Positions 45,268-58,530 of a stretch of 64,000 nt of DNA are shown here, in pieces. Each line of letters begins with the position of its first letter. Positions within the stretch are counted from its first letter, which is position 1. Made by a program: the position numbers and the translations under genes. The stretch spans positions 9,492,714 to 9,556,713 of the forward strand of contig NC_092567.1 in the NCBI RefSeq assembly GCF_037975245.1, read 5' to 3'. The notes below the pieces were generated by a model that searched no databases, was not told the origin of the DNA, and saw only the letters and a list, made by a program, of their open reading frames with translations. The DNA comes from Apostichopus japonicus (Eukaryota; Echinodermata; Holothuroidea; Aspidochirotida; Stichopodidae).

Positions 45268-47238
45268 CAGGTGCGTATCCAGGGGGGGCGTTGGGGGCGC
45301 GCGCCCCCTGGGTAAGGAAAAGAGGAGAGGAAAAAAAAGAGAAGAAAAAAGGGAAAAGGAGGGGGGAAAAGAAAAGGAGGAGAGGAAGGAAGGGAAAAGA
45401 AAAAGAAAAAGAAAAAAAAAGAGAAAAGCAGAACAGGGGGGGGGGGGGGGGGTAGAAGATAGCCAAGACCTCGGGAAGAGAAAGAGGAACAGTCATAGTA
45501 AAAGCGCTGATCCCTATTATATACACAGGGTAGCCAGTGACAGATCAAGGATTTCGGAGGGGGTGTGCGCCTCACTCTACCCCTTACACCGACAACTCCA
45601 TTTTTGACGTTTCCATTTTTCCTCTCTCACTAATGTATCAATATAAATATTATATATGGTCTATCATAACGCGTGTGTGTGTATGGACGCCTTAAACAAT
45701 TGTACAATAGTGCTATATGGAACCAACTGTGGCTGGTCTTGAACTCGACCGAGTCGTCGGGGAACATGACGCATTTCGGGAAGGGGCGACCGCCCCCCTC
45801 CCCCGAGCAAATTTTCTTTATGACATCGCTAGTAATTTCAAAATAGACAATGCTTAGATGCAACTTACAAGACTTGGGAAGTGTCATTTCCAGCGATCTG
45901 GAAGGCATTTTCGGCATTTTTTTAAATTTTTTTTTATTGTACGCTTCGCGCCAACTCATGGTGGCGCTTCGCTTAGATAGTTTGCCTACAGGCTTCGCCC
46001 CTCCCTTGGCAATTACTCGCTACACGCCTTTTCGAATTTGTAAAGCAAAGAGCAGATATAACATCATATCAGTGGAGCATTGAAATGCATGTTCCAGGAT
46101 GAACAGCCTCAAAAACTGTCTATGTGTGTAGTCAAAGGCGTAGGAGGCCAATTGGATTTGGGGGCTGTAATGACTTGCCCGAAAAAAAGCCAAAATTTTT
46201 CGCGCGCGAAGCGCGCGTTCAACATATCGATGCCAATATCATATAAGCAAGCCTCGGTCATTACATTGCATGGCATCGTGTACCGCCAAAAGTGTACCGT
46301 GAAAGTTGCACAGTATACTGCCGGATGCTAATGTAAACAACGAAATGTCTTATGTAGATGGAGAAAAAGCATACAGATCCATTTATGTCAAAACTCTCTT
46401 TTACAGTAGTAATATCGGCCAAGCTTACAACTTGATTTTAATTACCAAGGAGATCATTTTTAAGCTATTCATTGCTATTTATTTTTCTTTCAGTAGGTGC
46501 CCGAAAAAAATGGGGAAAATTTGGTTGCGGGGGGGGGGGGGGGCTGCAGCGGGACCTACGCCTATGTGTGTAGTGTTCGGTTTCGATATACCTCATATCG
46601 GAAATATCTGTTATTTTTCATTTCCTTCAACGCAGTTTTATAATAGCCATTATAAGAGGTTGCAATATTTATACACCAATAAATTAACTGTGTCTGAATT
46701 TTAGAAAATTTCCTCACCAACATTCTTCATCATACTTTCCTCTACTCGTTCAATTTTCACCTGTCTGTTAGGGGTTCAAGGAGGTTTTTCTATATTGGTT
46801 GTCCATAGATTGAATTTTGTGCAACATTATGGGTATGTTCTGAAGTGATTTTATTCACGAGAAATGTGAATTTTCAAATTCTCAACAAATAATGGGCTTA
46901 AAACCTTCAAAAGTGGGGCTTTCGGATATTGTGGGCCGTGACGTAGAATCACCTACAAAAGCAATGATCCATAGGACATGCAATCAGGTCGAACATGATG
47001 TGTGAATGGTGACAATCTTCAAAAAGGTTATGGATGGAAAAAAAAACTTTTGGGAAATACTGCGGTTCTCAGGCAAAAGTGTACATCTGGTTGGTCATTT
47101 TCAAGAACGAGAAGTGCCATTTCCGGTGGGGTATCAAAACCAGAAATTTTCTTGTACGCTCCGCGCCAACCGATGGTGGCGCTCCGCTTAGATAGTAATT
47201 CGCGCCCTCCGGGTTAGAAAATCCTGGATACGCGCCTG
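45268..47238. mobile_element. CAGGYGCGTATCCAGG-family element, copy 4 (1971 bp)
   Basis: Ends CAGGTGCGTATCCAGG and CCTGGATACGCGCCTG. The target duplication is ATACA (45263-45267 and 47239-47243). No member of the family is inserted in it. It shares with copy 2 an interior segment (GGGGCGACCGCCCCC...) that copies 1 and 3 lack. It contains a GA-rich tract and a run of G near 45437. Confidence 0.94.
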
Positions 47239-47243
47239 ATACA

Positions 47244-49456
47244 AGCTGTCATTATCTCTCAGAGAAAGCAACGAACCAACAACAACCATATTTCCGTTAG
47301 TTCACATTTAAGACATACCTTTTGCCTACAGACACGAATAGAGAGAGAGAGAGGAGACGGGGAGGGGGGAGGTGTGTATGAGGGGGGGGGGACGTCTGGC
47401 AACCTCATTTCTCCCAACTGTTATTCAAAAACGTTTGGTATGTTATTGATGATGTTTGTTTTTTATCAAATAACTTGGAGACGACTCGACCTCTTTTATA
47501 GATGATCTATCTATAACCGCTTCGAAATGTACAGCCTGGTTAGTTACGTAACGAAATTATGTCCGAAATCAAGCCCGGATATGAAAACTGATTTTCTGAA
47601 TATAAAAGTTTATTTATCTACAACTATGTCGGCTTTGACAGAAAGTGAAATTTTCTGGTAAAATTTCTATCAGATTGTTCACTCACACGTGGTAATGTGA
47701 AACTGCATTTTTTTTTTTTTTTGCTTTGAATTCTAAACATCCTGACAGAAACACATTAAAAGGTTACTCAAAAAAATAAGGTGTCTGATAACAATTTAAT
47801 GCGTGACGTCAGAGCCTCTGCCAATCGTATAGTTCATGCGATTGGAAGATTGAAAAGAGATGGGCCACGGTTGTATTATTCACTTTCTTTCGATCTAATG
47901 TCGTTAATTTTAAATCCATAGAAAGAATCAAGCAGCATTAAAAGTTCTTTTATGATTGCATATAGAGTGTTTATTTTCAGTTGGAATTTCTTACAAGAAT
48001 GATTTCCCTTTTAGCATTCCTCCCATTTCATGGAGTATAATTCTTGGATCAACGTAATCTCTAATCCTCCAATGACTTGAAAGGAAATGCAAATAATGTT
48101 TCTACAGTTCACATGTTCTCATTGGCTTATTCCTTCCTTTTGATTCAGACTTACAACAGCTCAACCAATACTTTGTAACATGATGTTTTTTCAAGATTAA
48201 ATAAGTTGCATGAATAAATTTGGTCAGGTGATGAAGTGAAAGTAAAGCAGAGTTATGGGTGCGTCGTGGATTAATATTCAAACCCATACTCTATATGAGA
48301 GGCGATTCAAATACCTCTTTTCAAATCAGCAGAAGAAGGAAACTTTATCTTAATCCTGTTCATCGGAAACTTATGCAATTGAATATTTCATTGTCAATGT
48401 TCATGGTTCAGTAACGTACCGGCAAATGGTATGGGAAGGAGGGGCGGCGAAGGGAGGGTAGCTATGACCATGAATTGGATGATATTGCCTCCTATACAGA
48501 GTGTTGACTTGTATTGCAAAAATTAAAGCTATAAAAACATTCAATCCCCGTCCTCGTCACCGTCCAACCTCATTACCCTTCAGTCTTTCAAAATGCAACA
48601 ATTGTAAACGACGTGATCAAGTTGGCTGCTAATAGATCAAAATTTAATATTTATAAAGATGATTTTAATATTTTGTATTAAACTAAATACACACTTATAT
48701 ATATATGTGTGAAACACAGTCATTTGGACCATCTTCGTTGGGGGGGGGGGGGGGGACCTATCCACGCAAATGCCGCAGTTTCAGAGGATCAATATAAGCA
48801 CATCAAGCCACTGCGGACTAAACAAAGTCTTGTGGTTGACGAATTCCCGATCCCCGTGTTTCCCAAATCTACTTGTATAAACTCAAAACTCTATGAATCC
48901 TGTTTCGGGTTTCTGATAACCGTGCTTAGCCATTCAGATCCCTAAATAAGATTAGTCACATGTAGTCAACGTGTTTGACTTAATAAGCATTGTCCCTTCT
49001 TCATTCAAAACGGTACTGAAATGTGACTAGGCATTGTTTGTTGAAATTTCAGGCTTATTTCCAGTTCATGATCGCCTGCATAGAATATAGTTGTAAAGAG
49101 AGACAACTTACAGCAAGACCTCTCTCTTGCGAGCGTATAATCTTAAGCAACCTTTTGTGAATAAGAAGATTTCACGGAATCCGTTTGTCTTTTACTGCTT
49201 GCTTCGAAGTCATCGATAGTATCGGGGCATAATCCTATTGTACATTTACGTTTTGAAAGGAAGCGACATTCTTACTGCTTGGTGCAATGTAAACAAAGAC
49301 AAGCGTGTGCTTCTTGTTAATAAACTATTCAGATCCGTTGTTCTAATGAGAGTAAAACAGGATGAATAGAGATTTCGTTGAAGGCAGTGTCGTTCACTGT
49401 TACCAATAGATTTTATCCAACCAACAATACCAATTTAAGCTCGTATAAAGTTATCT
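47244..49456. other. Intergenic, no gene recognised
   Basis: Contains GA-rich and G-run tracts (47341-47395, 48739-48755) and short ORFs only. Confidence 0.5.
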
Positions 49457-49529
49457 CGTCAAATGGCTCAGAGGGTAAAGCAGTGGACTGGTAACCTGAT
49501 GAACTGAGTTCGAATCCATCAATGGTTGG
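49457..49529 (+). ncRNA. Degenerate tRNA-like sequence (possible tRNA-derived SINE head)
   Basis: TGGCTCAGAGGG (49464-49475) fits the polymerase III A box and AGTTCGAATCC (49507-49517) the B box, at the spacing found in tRNA genes. The T stem and acceptor stem do not pair well, so this is unlikely to be a working tRNA; a tRNA relic or SINE head is more likely. Confidence 0.4.
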
Positions 49530-52500
49530 TTATACACGTTATAAAATTCATTTTTCTCTCTCAGTAATCGAAGCTGAAGTCTTGATATATTAATTCAACC
49601 GCATAATTTACTAGCTGATGTGGTGGCCGATGCTGTTAAGAGGGTGACGAAAGACTCATTCCTCGTCGGTCGTGTAAATCGTGGCTAGGGTTCAAGACAG
49701 GCCTCTGGCGATAATACCTTTGGCTGTAGGTATGGTACTTTTTGTGGCCTAGGATCCCGTACCATGTCTCCCTTGTTGTCGCAAAAGAACCCGGGAGGAT
49801 GCGCAGAGGGTCGGTCAAATCGACCAGAAGCGTACTAGGTGGCGTGCGTGAATCCTTGCCTTTGGCCAGAAGTGGTGACATCTCTGCGACCGGTATGCTT
49901 GCAGCCACCGTCCACTGAATACGTGGCCTGATGAGGCACTATTCTCCTAAAAGTGAATCTACGGATGCCTGTAAGAGCCATATAATTATTTTATATTAAA
50001 AAACACCCTGTTTCAAACTAGCGCCATCGAATTCCTTAAAAAGTCCGTTTTTTTTGGGCTTGTCACTCTGAAGGTGGAATGAATTTTATTGTTATGGGTT
50101 ATTTTTGGTAAGCCAAGCAAAACAATCAAACAGTCATGCGGTTCACAAAGGTTTGCAGGAACTTAAACTCATGGTTTGACATAAATGTGTTGGCAAAGAT
50201 TTACACTACCTACACCAAAACAAGCATTATATTCGTTGCAATGTCAATGACATACAAGCCAGCAAGACCATGAGATTTAATTTTAATATACATAGAATTC
50301 AATCTATATCACTTTTGCAAGAAAACAAAAAGTGTCAATATGGTCCCGTTCTAAGCCACAGTGTTGTAGCAAATTCTCATACCGGATAGTAGGTAGTTTC
50401 GGAAACAGTGATTCTTAAGAACTTTGTTTGAGATCCACAAGGACACTTAAGGTCCCTGAAAAGCACCGTGTAATGGTATCCCCTCGGTAGGACCAGGTAC
50501 GATGATATAAGAAAACCCCTTTCATGGGTTCCAAATGAGCAACATAGAAAACTAAAAATTAAATTCGTCACAATTCGTTATTTGTACAAGTGGATAGATC
50601 CAGTCATGTTTTTGTATAACGCTGTTTGGTCAAAGTAACGCAAACCCGGTCACGAAGTGGTTCCAAGTGGTACCATTATCTGGCAACAGCACTAAAATCC
50701 AATGGCTTGCGCAAGAAGGAGGGCGGGAATGCCCCCTGCTTCACAAGATTCTCCATTCACATCTGGCTGTTTCCATAAAATTCAGCCTCCTATACCTAAT
50801 TCGCCAGTGCTACTGGCATCTGTTAATGCTCTAAATGATTCTCTTATAATATATTTACAAGTATACCCATCTTAGAAGAGTCTTAGTTAAGATATCAGAA
50901 GCACACCCAACCATCATCAGGTGTCTATGTGATAGAGATGAACGACATACCCCCCCCCCCCAAAAAAAACAAAAGGTACGAACATTTTTATTCCACCCTG
51001 CATGGAAATAGCAACTAAAAGTTCTTTGACAGACAAAGGTGATGGCTTGAACAAATCAAAATATTACAGACCGATTCTCATTTGCATTGATTTTTATAGA
51101 CTTGATATTTATTGCAGTACCTATTTTTCCGTTTTAATGTTGGGCTTCACAAAATAATATTGGATCGAACATGTTGAATTTCTGAGCATGTACCTAATAA
51201 GTTATGCTTTCATTCTTCAGTTTCATGTGTGTAAATTCAGCTTGAAATGAAAGAAGGAAAAATGAATAGAGAAAAAGATAAGCTAAGGGAAGAGCCATTT
51301 TTCCACCTCCTGGCAACACTTTGTCATCATGACCTGACAAAATGACGCACTCATGACACAAATTAAAATCCTGATATCTTCCAAATATTTCGATTTATTC
51401 CTTGAAATTGTAACGTTTTATCTCAAAATGGTCAACAGACTATTTTAATCTCAAAATATCAACTTTTCTTGAAAATTCGGGATAATTACATAGTTAGGTG
51501 GTACTATATAATGAAGGAGAGTGTATGAGGGCATAACGAAAGGTCCAAACAAACTGTTGAATGATTTCGGTGTTTCCCTCAAACTTTCGACCTTTTCGAC
51601 ATTTCGAAATTTTTAAGGAAAAAGCCAAAACTTCCACGGACTTTGGTAGGCCTATGACAAAACACAGAATGATAATTTGACGGATAGCTAGCTGTCAATT
51701 TCCTCGTAGAAATGAAACCGAGAACTGCTTTTACGTCGGTATACCAATGTGCTAAGCAGTCATACTTGTAACATTGACTCGAAGTTTCAATGATTACATC
51801 TGCCTGGGTTATTTTTAAACATATTTAGACATGGCAAACAAAAAATGACGGATAAATCCACACCTCAGCTCCCCCTTCCCCGTCGTTCCTGTAGAATAAC
51901 CGGCACGCGATTGTAGTAGGCTATATATAGAATTGGTCAAACTCGTGCAGAAAAGTGTGCTGCAATGTCATTACTATAAAACGGAAATGCTTCGAACGCT
52001 TGAGCTTTTGTGATGGACTTTATGTTTTCATGTAACGTTGAACCTTCGTGGTTCACGATCCACACGCTTATGTTGTCTGAATAATTCTTACGTCACATTT
52101 TGGTCCATTCTCCTCCTTAGTTTCGACCTCTAACGACTGTGTTTATTACATTAGCTGGCAGATGGCCAATACAATCGCTCTGTCTTTATCTGTAGAACAG
52201 ACATTCTAGCTGAAGTTACAGATTAAAGATCAGGTTGTAAAGGCTGTCAACTTTCGCCTAAAAAAATCCCGAAAAGCATGATTATATTAGTATATGATTA
52301 TATAAGTTTAGGCGAGTATTTGGTACAAAAAGGAAATGTAGAGGCTCCGACACTATTCCGCAAATCTCGAAAACCTCTGCAGATGATTTTCGAATCAGTT
52401 GATATAGTACAGACGATAAAGACACTGGCTGCTAACACAATTGACCAATCATGGTTGCAACAAGAAGGCAATCAATGCAGTTGATAATCCCAATATTTGC

Positions 52501-52569
52501 ATGATGATAACTGCAAATGCATCTATATCTTATTATTAAAATTATTCGAGGTTGTCAAAATCCCCCCCC
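49530..52569. other. Intergenic, no gene recognised
   Basis: A 90-codon minus-strand ORF at 49636-49908 shows no family resemblance that I can name. The rest is AT-rich with a C/A homopolymer junction at 50951-50972. Confidence 0.5.
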
Positions 52570-53338
52570 CAGGGGCGTAGCGAGCGGGGGGTGTGGGGGG
52601 GTGTCACACCCCCCCAATAATTTGGTCGCTGTCGGCAAATTTTGGGTCTGTCGGCAAAAGGAGAAAAGGTGAAGAGAGCGGAAGGGGAAGAAAGAAGGAA
52701 AGCTGAATAGAGAAAAGGAGAACGGGAGCTTCTTCCGTGCCAAATTTGACTTAAAATATGCACCAGATTGCATCTAAGGACGTTTCAAAACTAAAAATTT
52801 TCCAAAGGGGAGGGGTAGACCCCCTACCCTTAGACCCCTCCCCCATTTCAGTCACCACTTCCAGATACGTCGGCAAATCAAATTTGACTTAAAATATGCA
52901 CCAGATTGCATCTAACGACGTTTCAAAACTAAAAAATTTCCAAAGGGGAGGGGTAGACCCCCTACCCTTAGACCCCTCCCCCATTTCAGTCACCACTTCC
53001 AGATCCGTCGGCAAATCAAATTTGACTTAAAATATGCACCAGATTGCATCTAAGGACGTTTCAAAACTAAAAATTTTCCAAAGGGGAGGGGGACACCCCC
53101 TCCCCTTAGACCCCTCCCCCATTTCAATCACCAATTCCAGATCCGTCGGCAAATCAAATTTGACTTAAAATATACACCAGATTGCATCTAAGGACGTTTC
53201 AAAACTAAAAATTTTCCAAAGGGGAGGGGGACACCCCCTCCCCTTAGACCCCTCCCCCATTTCAGTCACCAATTCCAGATCCGTCGGCAAATCAAATTCT
53301 CCACACCCCCCAACAAAAACCCCTTCGCTACGCCCCTG
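52570..53338. mobile_element. 769-bp MITE with internal 138-bp tandem repeat
   Basis: Ends CAGGGGCGTAGCGAGC and CCTTCGCTACGCCCCTG are inverted. It sits in a run of C, so the duplication cannot be read. Inside, a 138-bp unit (TTTGACTTAAAATATGCACC at its start) repeats four times (GACTTAAAA at 52748, 52886, 53024, 53162). Confidence 0.85.
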
Positions 53339-54018
53339 CCCCCCCCCCAATTTCATAAAAACAAATCGGTAAAATGGTTTGAGAGTCACTGGTATTATAT
53401 TTAGTGATATGAAGTTGCTTATGATTTCTCGACAAACAAGAAAATACACCATTGAAACGCTAAGAGAAACTCCCACCTGAATAACTTTTCATAATCCGCT
53501 GCACACGTATTTATGTGATATACGGGTTTGTGTTTGTAACATTTGATATGAGCTGTAATAATAATAATAATACACACATTATTATCTTTTATTTAAGTTT
53601 AGTCAGGCTGGAATGAAGATCTTTTCTTCTCCTTTAATTTTTGCTTTCGTTTTATTTATTTTGTCTTCTTATCATTATTATTTTTAGACCTATCTTCCTT
53701 ATTGAATTCATTTTGTTCCTCATGTATATGTCTTCTTTTCAACTTCAACCCTTTAAGCAGTTGACATTCATTAGTTAAAGTGACTGGACTATGTAGTCTA
53801 ACTATTGGACTATTAGATCAGTTCCATCAGATGTGACACTAAAGACATTTTATAGCCCTCAGATGACATGTTAACAATGCATATACAAATGTGTCAAGCA
53901 CAGATGGTGCTCAATGTCATCCAACGATGCTCTCTGTTGTTATATGGTATTAATAAGAACACGATGTTTTCAGCTGAATTATTAAATTGATAGAAGAGTG
54001 GATTAACCTTAACCTTTA
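53339..54018. other. Intergenic, nothing recognised
   Basis: AT-rich, with a short ATA/AAT run near 53559. Confidence 0.5.
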
Positions 54019-54253
54019 GATATGCATAGTGATCGCTGTGCTGGGGTGGAGGTCATTGAAAAAAAAAATTGAAGTTAAGATGCAAAATGGTGCTATATTT
54101 CTCAATTTTGTAGGTTACAATAATCCTTGACCCAAAAATGACCCAAAAATAATTTTCCAGAAGCAACACTTGATTAAACTGAGGAAAGATAAAAACTTAA
54201 ACAAAAATAGACAAAATATGTTTTGCACTGGATTTATTTAGTTTTTCAAGCAT
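54019..54253. repeat. Fragment of the element family at 44281-44870
   Basis: Matches 44343-44610 over most of its length (shared TTTCTCAATTTTGTAGGTTA and TCCAGAAGCAACACTTGATT). Neither terminal inverted repeat is present, so it is a truncated copy. Confidence 0.85.
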
Positions 54254-54824
54254 TTTGGAATATCCCTCTTTGATTGAATACTTCTTGTGAACACCTTACA
54301 ACTATTGGTATCAAAATACTCTCAAAATGGAAGAACTGTTTCATACAAGTTATAATATTTTGTCAAACTCGGCTCTTTTAGTGCTAAGTTAATGGGTCAG
54401 TTGTAAGATGTTTTCTTGTTTACTTGCATGCGTTATACCGGCAGGTTGTAGCCTTTTGCTGTTGCAGTGTGCTCCCTTTCTCTTGTTTTCTTCTATCATT
54501 CTTGGCATTATATTTTTCTTACTTCATTGTATTCAAGTCTCTTTTACCTCTTCTAATGCTAACTTTGTTGCATGTATTGCGTCTATGCGTGTTTTGCTTC
54601 TCAGGATACCTGCTTGAAAATTTTGGTCTTCAAGTAGATTTTCGTGTTTGCTAAGCCTACGCGTTATTCCTCAAAATAACACAGCAAATGGTCAAACTAA
54701 GACACCCTCCTACAATCGTTAAACCAAAGTCAATATCACGTAATTAAAGGTTGACTCCTGATATGAGTGCTGGAGATGTTCTCAAGACCTTGAGCTTTAA
54801 AGTATGCTAAATATCTGTTTGATA

Positions 54825-55184
54825 CAGTGGCGTAGGAAGGTACTTTTGAGTGGGGGGGGGGGGCTGAAGACTGATGGCCGGCCTGGGGGAGGGGTCTAAG
54901 GGGAGGGGTGCCCCCTCCCCTTTGGAATTTTTTGCATTTCCAGGTTGCCTCAGATGCAATTTGGTGCAATATAGCACACTTCGACACCCACTCCATTTTG
55001 TAAACTTAATTTTGTATTTTCACCTGGCATTAGATGCAATTTGGTGCTCCAAATGAGATTTTTTTCCTTATTTGGAAATGAAAAAGGGGTTTTCTGACTT
55101 GCGAACCAGGGGGGCGGAATGATACTTCCGCCCCTCCACAACTTTCACTGGGGGGGCTGGCGCCCCCCGGTTCCTACGCCCTTG
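54825..55184. mobile_element. 360-bp hAT-like MITE with 8-bp target duplication
   Basis: Ends CAGTGGCGTAGGAA and TTCCTACGCCCTTG are inverted (one mismatch). The exact duplication GTTTGATA flanks both sides (54817-54824 and 55185-55192). Confidence 0.93.
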
Positions 55185-55192
55185 GTTTGATA

Positions 55193-57420
55193 TGCTCCTT
55201 TAAGTCTAAACTGGCTCCTCTGTGCAGGCCTTAATGTTACTCCATTGCTTTAGAAATTCAATACACTCAACCAAAACGTGCTCTCATAATTCCTATCAAC
55301 AACGGAGCACCCTTGGATCACCATATGTATGCGTGTATGTATGTACTAAACTACATTCCTATGCTTTACTATACTTACTTTACTATACTTATATACATAA
55401 CATTACTATGCACTAAACTACATATGCACTAAACTACATTTTAAAACATGTCATTTGAGGCCATAGGTCTTATGTGTTTCCTATTGAGTTTTGTGTTGCA
55501 TCAGAGGAACTTACCTGCTTGTCTGTGTATTAGACTATATGATTGTTGAACCTCAGCTGTTTAATGATTCATTTCTCAAGAAAGTATAAGTATCATATAA
55601 ATGCAACCTGCACTGATAGCAGTGATTTGATTGGTCTACAACAAACCAAACCTACCATAAGTCATTCTTTAATGCATCCATTTCTTATTATGTATTTGTA
55701 AGTCATAAGTATTAATCTGATGGGAACTTCCATTGCATTTACTTAATCTTTACATAATCTACTTCCTAGTTTGAAATGGAACTTCACTGGTGAACTTAAA
55801 GAACTACCATTTGTTATAGAGTTTTGTACCAAACAATATTTCTAGCTGGTATCAAAATCAACACAAGCAGCTGCTTCAAGTCATGCTCATGATTTGGCAA
55901 ATCATTCTTAAAGAGAGAAAAATCAAAGCAATGGTTTGAGGTTGCTCCGACAATAACAATGATTGGTTTGTATGGTGTGGGATAATGAACTACAACACTT
56001 AAGGGAAAAACAAATTGAGACCACTTTAATTGATGAAATAAATAAGACATGAATAACACATTTTCAAAAACAAAGAGAACGCAAATTTATTTGTCACAGC
56101 AGAAACAAATAAACTGGAGCCAAATTATGTGATTGAAGACCCCTGTTAAAAGAAACATCAGTAAGCCAATAAAAATATATGTGCATCTGAAATTGTGAGT
56201 TGCCATAAGCAACAAAGGATGTAAATAGTAAATATGAAGTTACTAATTAATCTCATATAAATTGATAAATTGGTAGAAAACAGCAATTCAAAGATAAATG
56301 ACATCTACACATGTCTCCTTATTTAAACAAACTAGTGAATCAACAGTGTCATACGCTGTTATCATAGATTTAAGGACATCTTTAAAGTACATCTTAGATC
56401 TAGTAACATGAGGTTGAAGCTCAAGGGTTTGTATCTTAAAGTAGAATCATTATTAAATTTGAGGATCAAATCTCCAAATTACATACCAGTTTAGTATAGA
56501 TGTCTATGTAGCCTACTTGTAATATGCAATCGAACTTGAATTAACATATCATGAATATTTATCACCTTAAATATCATTGAAAGCTCTTACAAATTAAAAT
56601 TCTTATCAAGCATAAATCCTATTTATGGATTATGTAGAATAGTGTTGCATTTATGTCATTAAGCAACTTGAAAAAGTAGATTGCTAAACACCAGAATATA
56701 CTCAGACAGACCAACAAGCCTGTGACTGTTCATAAAGTAAGAATGACAAATATCAACAATTGATCAATCTTTATGACCTCATCACAGCTCTAGAAAGTCT
56801 GACTCATCACTGGGCAAAGAACTGCTAACAGATATAATGAACATATTGGTATGAATGATAGCCATAATGAGGGAATCCATGGCTATTTTTAAGGATGTTT
56901 CTTGCTTGTACTTTAAAGTCTCAATACGTGTTTGTTGATGAATTTCGGAAAACAAACTTCCGAAGCAGATTCAATGTTTCTTATTCTAAATGCACTCTGA
57001 CCAAGTAGGTTTAATTGAGAAAAGCTGTTGCAATTGAAGGAAAGAATTTTATTTTCTGTTGCCCTTATGGCGCAAACTATTTACCGTAAAATCACTGCGA
57101 CTGTCCATATCAGCATGCTCATTACACAAATGTAACCTATATATTTACTCGTATCATCCACTTTCTTGACCCAATACCACAAAGGAAACGTCTGAAATAT
57201 CTGTTTCTTCATTGCAATGGAAGAGAATGACACAATTTTGCAAACTACATCGGTAAGACCGAAAGAAAGATACTATTCAAGAGACCTAACACAGACTAGC
57301 CACCAAAGTGAAAGTATGATAGGCCTAACGGTTGTAAACATATCTGAGAGATTTGATTGGCGAACAATCTGTTGGGTGGTGCTTGCAAATTTTGATTGAA
57401 GCTTGTAGAATCTACGGACA
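55193..57420. other. Intergenic downstream of the right-hand gene, nothing recognised
   Basis: AT-rich. Short ORFs only, none recognisable. Confidence 0.5.
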
Positions 57421-57440
57421 CGTTAACAAATCTGGTAAAT

Positions 57441-57446
57441 TTTATT
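57441..57446 (-). terminator. Poly(A) signal AATAAA of the right-hand gene
   Basis: TTTATT on the plus strand reads AATAAA on the minus strand, about 290 nt past the stop codon at 57733-57735. It implies a short 3' UTR. Cleavage position not determined. Confidence 0.6.
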
Positions 57447-57732
57447 CAGCTCAAAATGTTTAACAACAGATAAATCAATAAAAATAATGAATATTAATAT
57501 AAAAATTGCATAGAACGGTGTCATTTTTACTGAGCTTTTAGGGCAGTAAGCTGGAAGATCGATGGTAAAATTTGGCAAACACACATTGAGAGATTTTGAT
57601 TGTCCAACAGGAATAAACAACATAATAAGTGTTTTAACTCTAAGTGAGGTAGCCATCCCTTTGACAGACTCAACCATCTATTTGTTTGTGGCAGCACTTT
57701 GTGCTACATGAATTCTAGTTTCAGTGTGTTAC

Positions 57733-58530
57733 TTATCTTCCATTTATTGCTGCCTGTATCTGAGAGAGGTCCCCTAGGTCCAAACTTTCTGATTTCTGAG
57801 TTAATTTGTCAATCTCACTCAGAGGTACACCATATAATTTCAACTCATCGTCATCAAACACTGTAACTTTCCTTGAGACTTTTGTCTTTTCCCAGCGTAC
57901 TTTCCTAGAGTCTGGAGTACGTACATGACTGACTGGTAGTATTGAGGGTTCCTTTAGGCTTGCTTTAACATCATTGGTTAATGTGGAGTCACAGACGATG
58001 TCTTCATTCTTCTCTCTTCTATCAGTTTGGATGTCACTGCTGATCAGGAGCTGACTGGGTTTAGAGTATTCCTCTTTATCAGTATCACCACCATCAACAC
58101 TAAGGTAGTCATACAGCACAGCAGCTGTGCCAACCCTGGACACTTCAAACTGATGAGACCCCATCTTATTAGGAGACTGAAGTATCCCTCTGTAAGGAGT
58201 CATTGTTGCTGCTGTTCCTATGTGTCTTGTCATGTCTGAAGCATTAGATACATCACCTATACTACTAACTGAACTTGTTGCTTCATTCAATCCTTTCCGT
58301 AATGTTTCATAGGTATCAGTTAACACTTTCCCATCTTGCAGCTGTCCTGACTGCTTACATGTTTTCATGACTACAGGTCTTGAGCTAGGCAGAGCTACTT
58401 GCTTTGAGCTGCAGTTCTTGTTGTGTTCCTTATAGAATGACTTTGGTGTTCTGTGCGTGATCCTGTCAAATGCAATCGGATCGGTTTTCTTCTCCTCTTG
58501 GATAGGAAATTTCTTCTTTACTTTTTTCTT
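57733..58530 (-). CDS. Unrecognised gene, terminal coding exon
   Basis: 265 codons plus TAA. Starts KKKVKKKFPIQEEKKTDPIA after the acceptor TTATTTCAG and runs through a Ser/Thr-rich region to LSQIQAAINGR. The exon is long and its frame is open throughout; splicing from the previous exon is phase 0. No signal peptide or membrane segment. Confidence 0.85.
   Translation of the reverse strand, partial: KKKVKKKFPIQEEKKTDPIAFDRITHRTPKSFYKEHNKNCSSKQVALPSSRPVVMKTCKQSGQLQDGKVLTDTYETLRKGLNEATSSVSSIGDVSNASDMTRHIGTAATMTPYRGILQSPNKMGSHQFEVSRVGTAAVLYDYLSVDGGDTDKEEYSKPSQLLISSDIQTDRREKNEDIVCDSTLTNDVKASLKEPSILPVSHVRTPDSRKVRWEKTKVSRKVTVFDDDELKLYGVPLSEIDKLTQKSESLDLGDLSQIQAAINGR

Noticed and set aside
49636-49908. 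90-codon minus-strand ORF
   Set aside because: No recognisable domain, no splice context, and isolated. The region may be a repeat, but I could not show a second copy.
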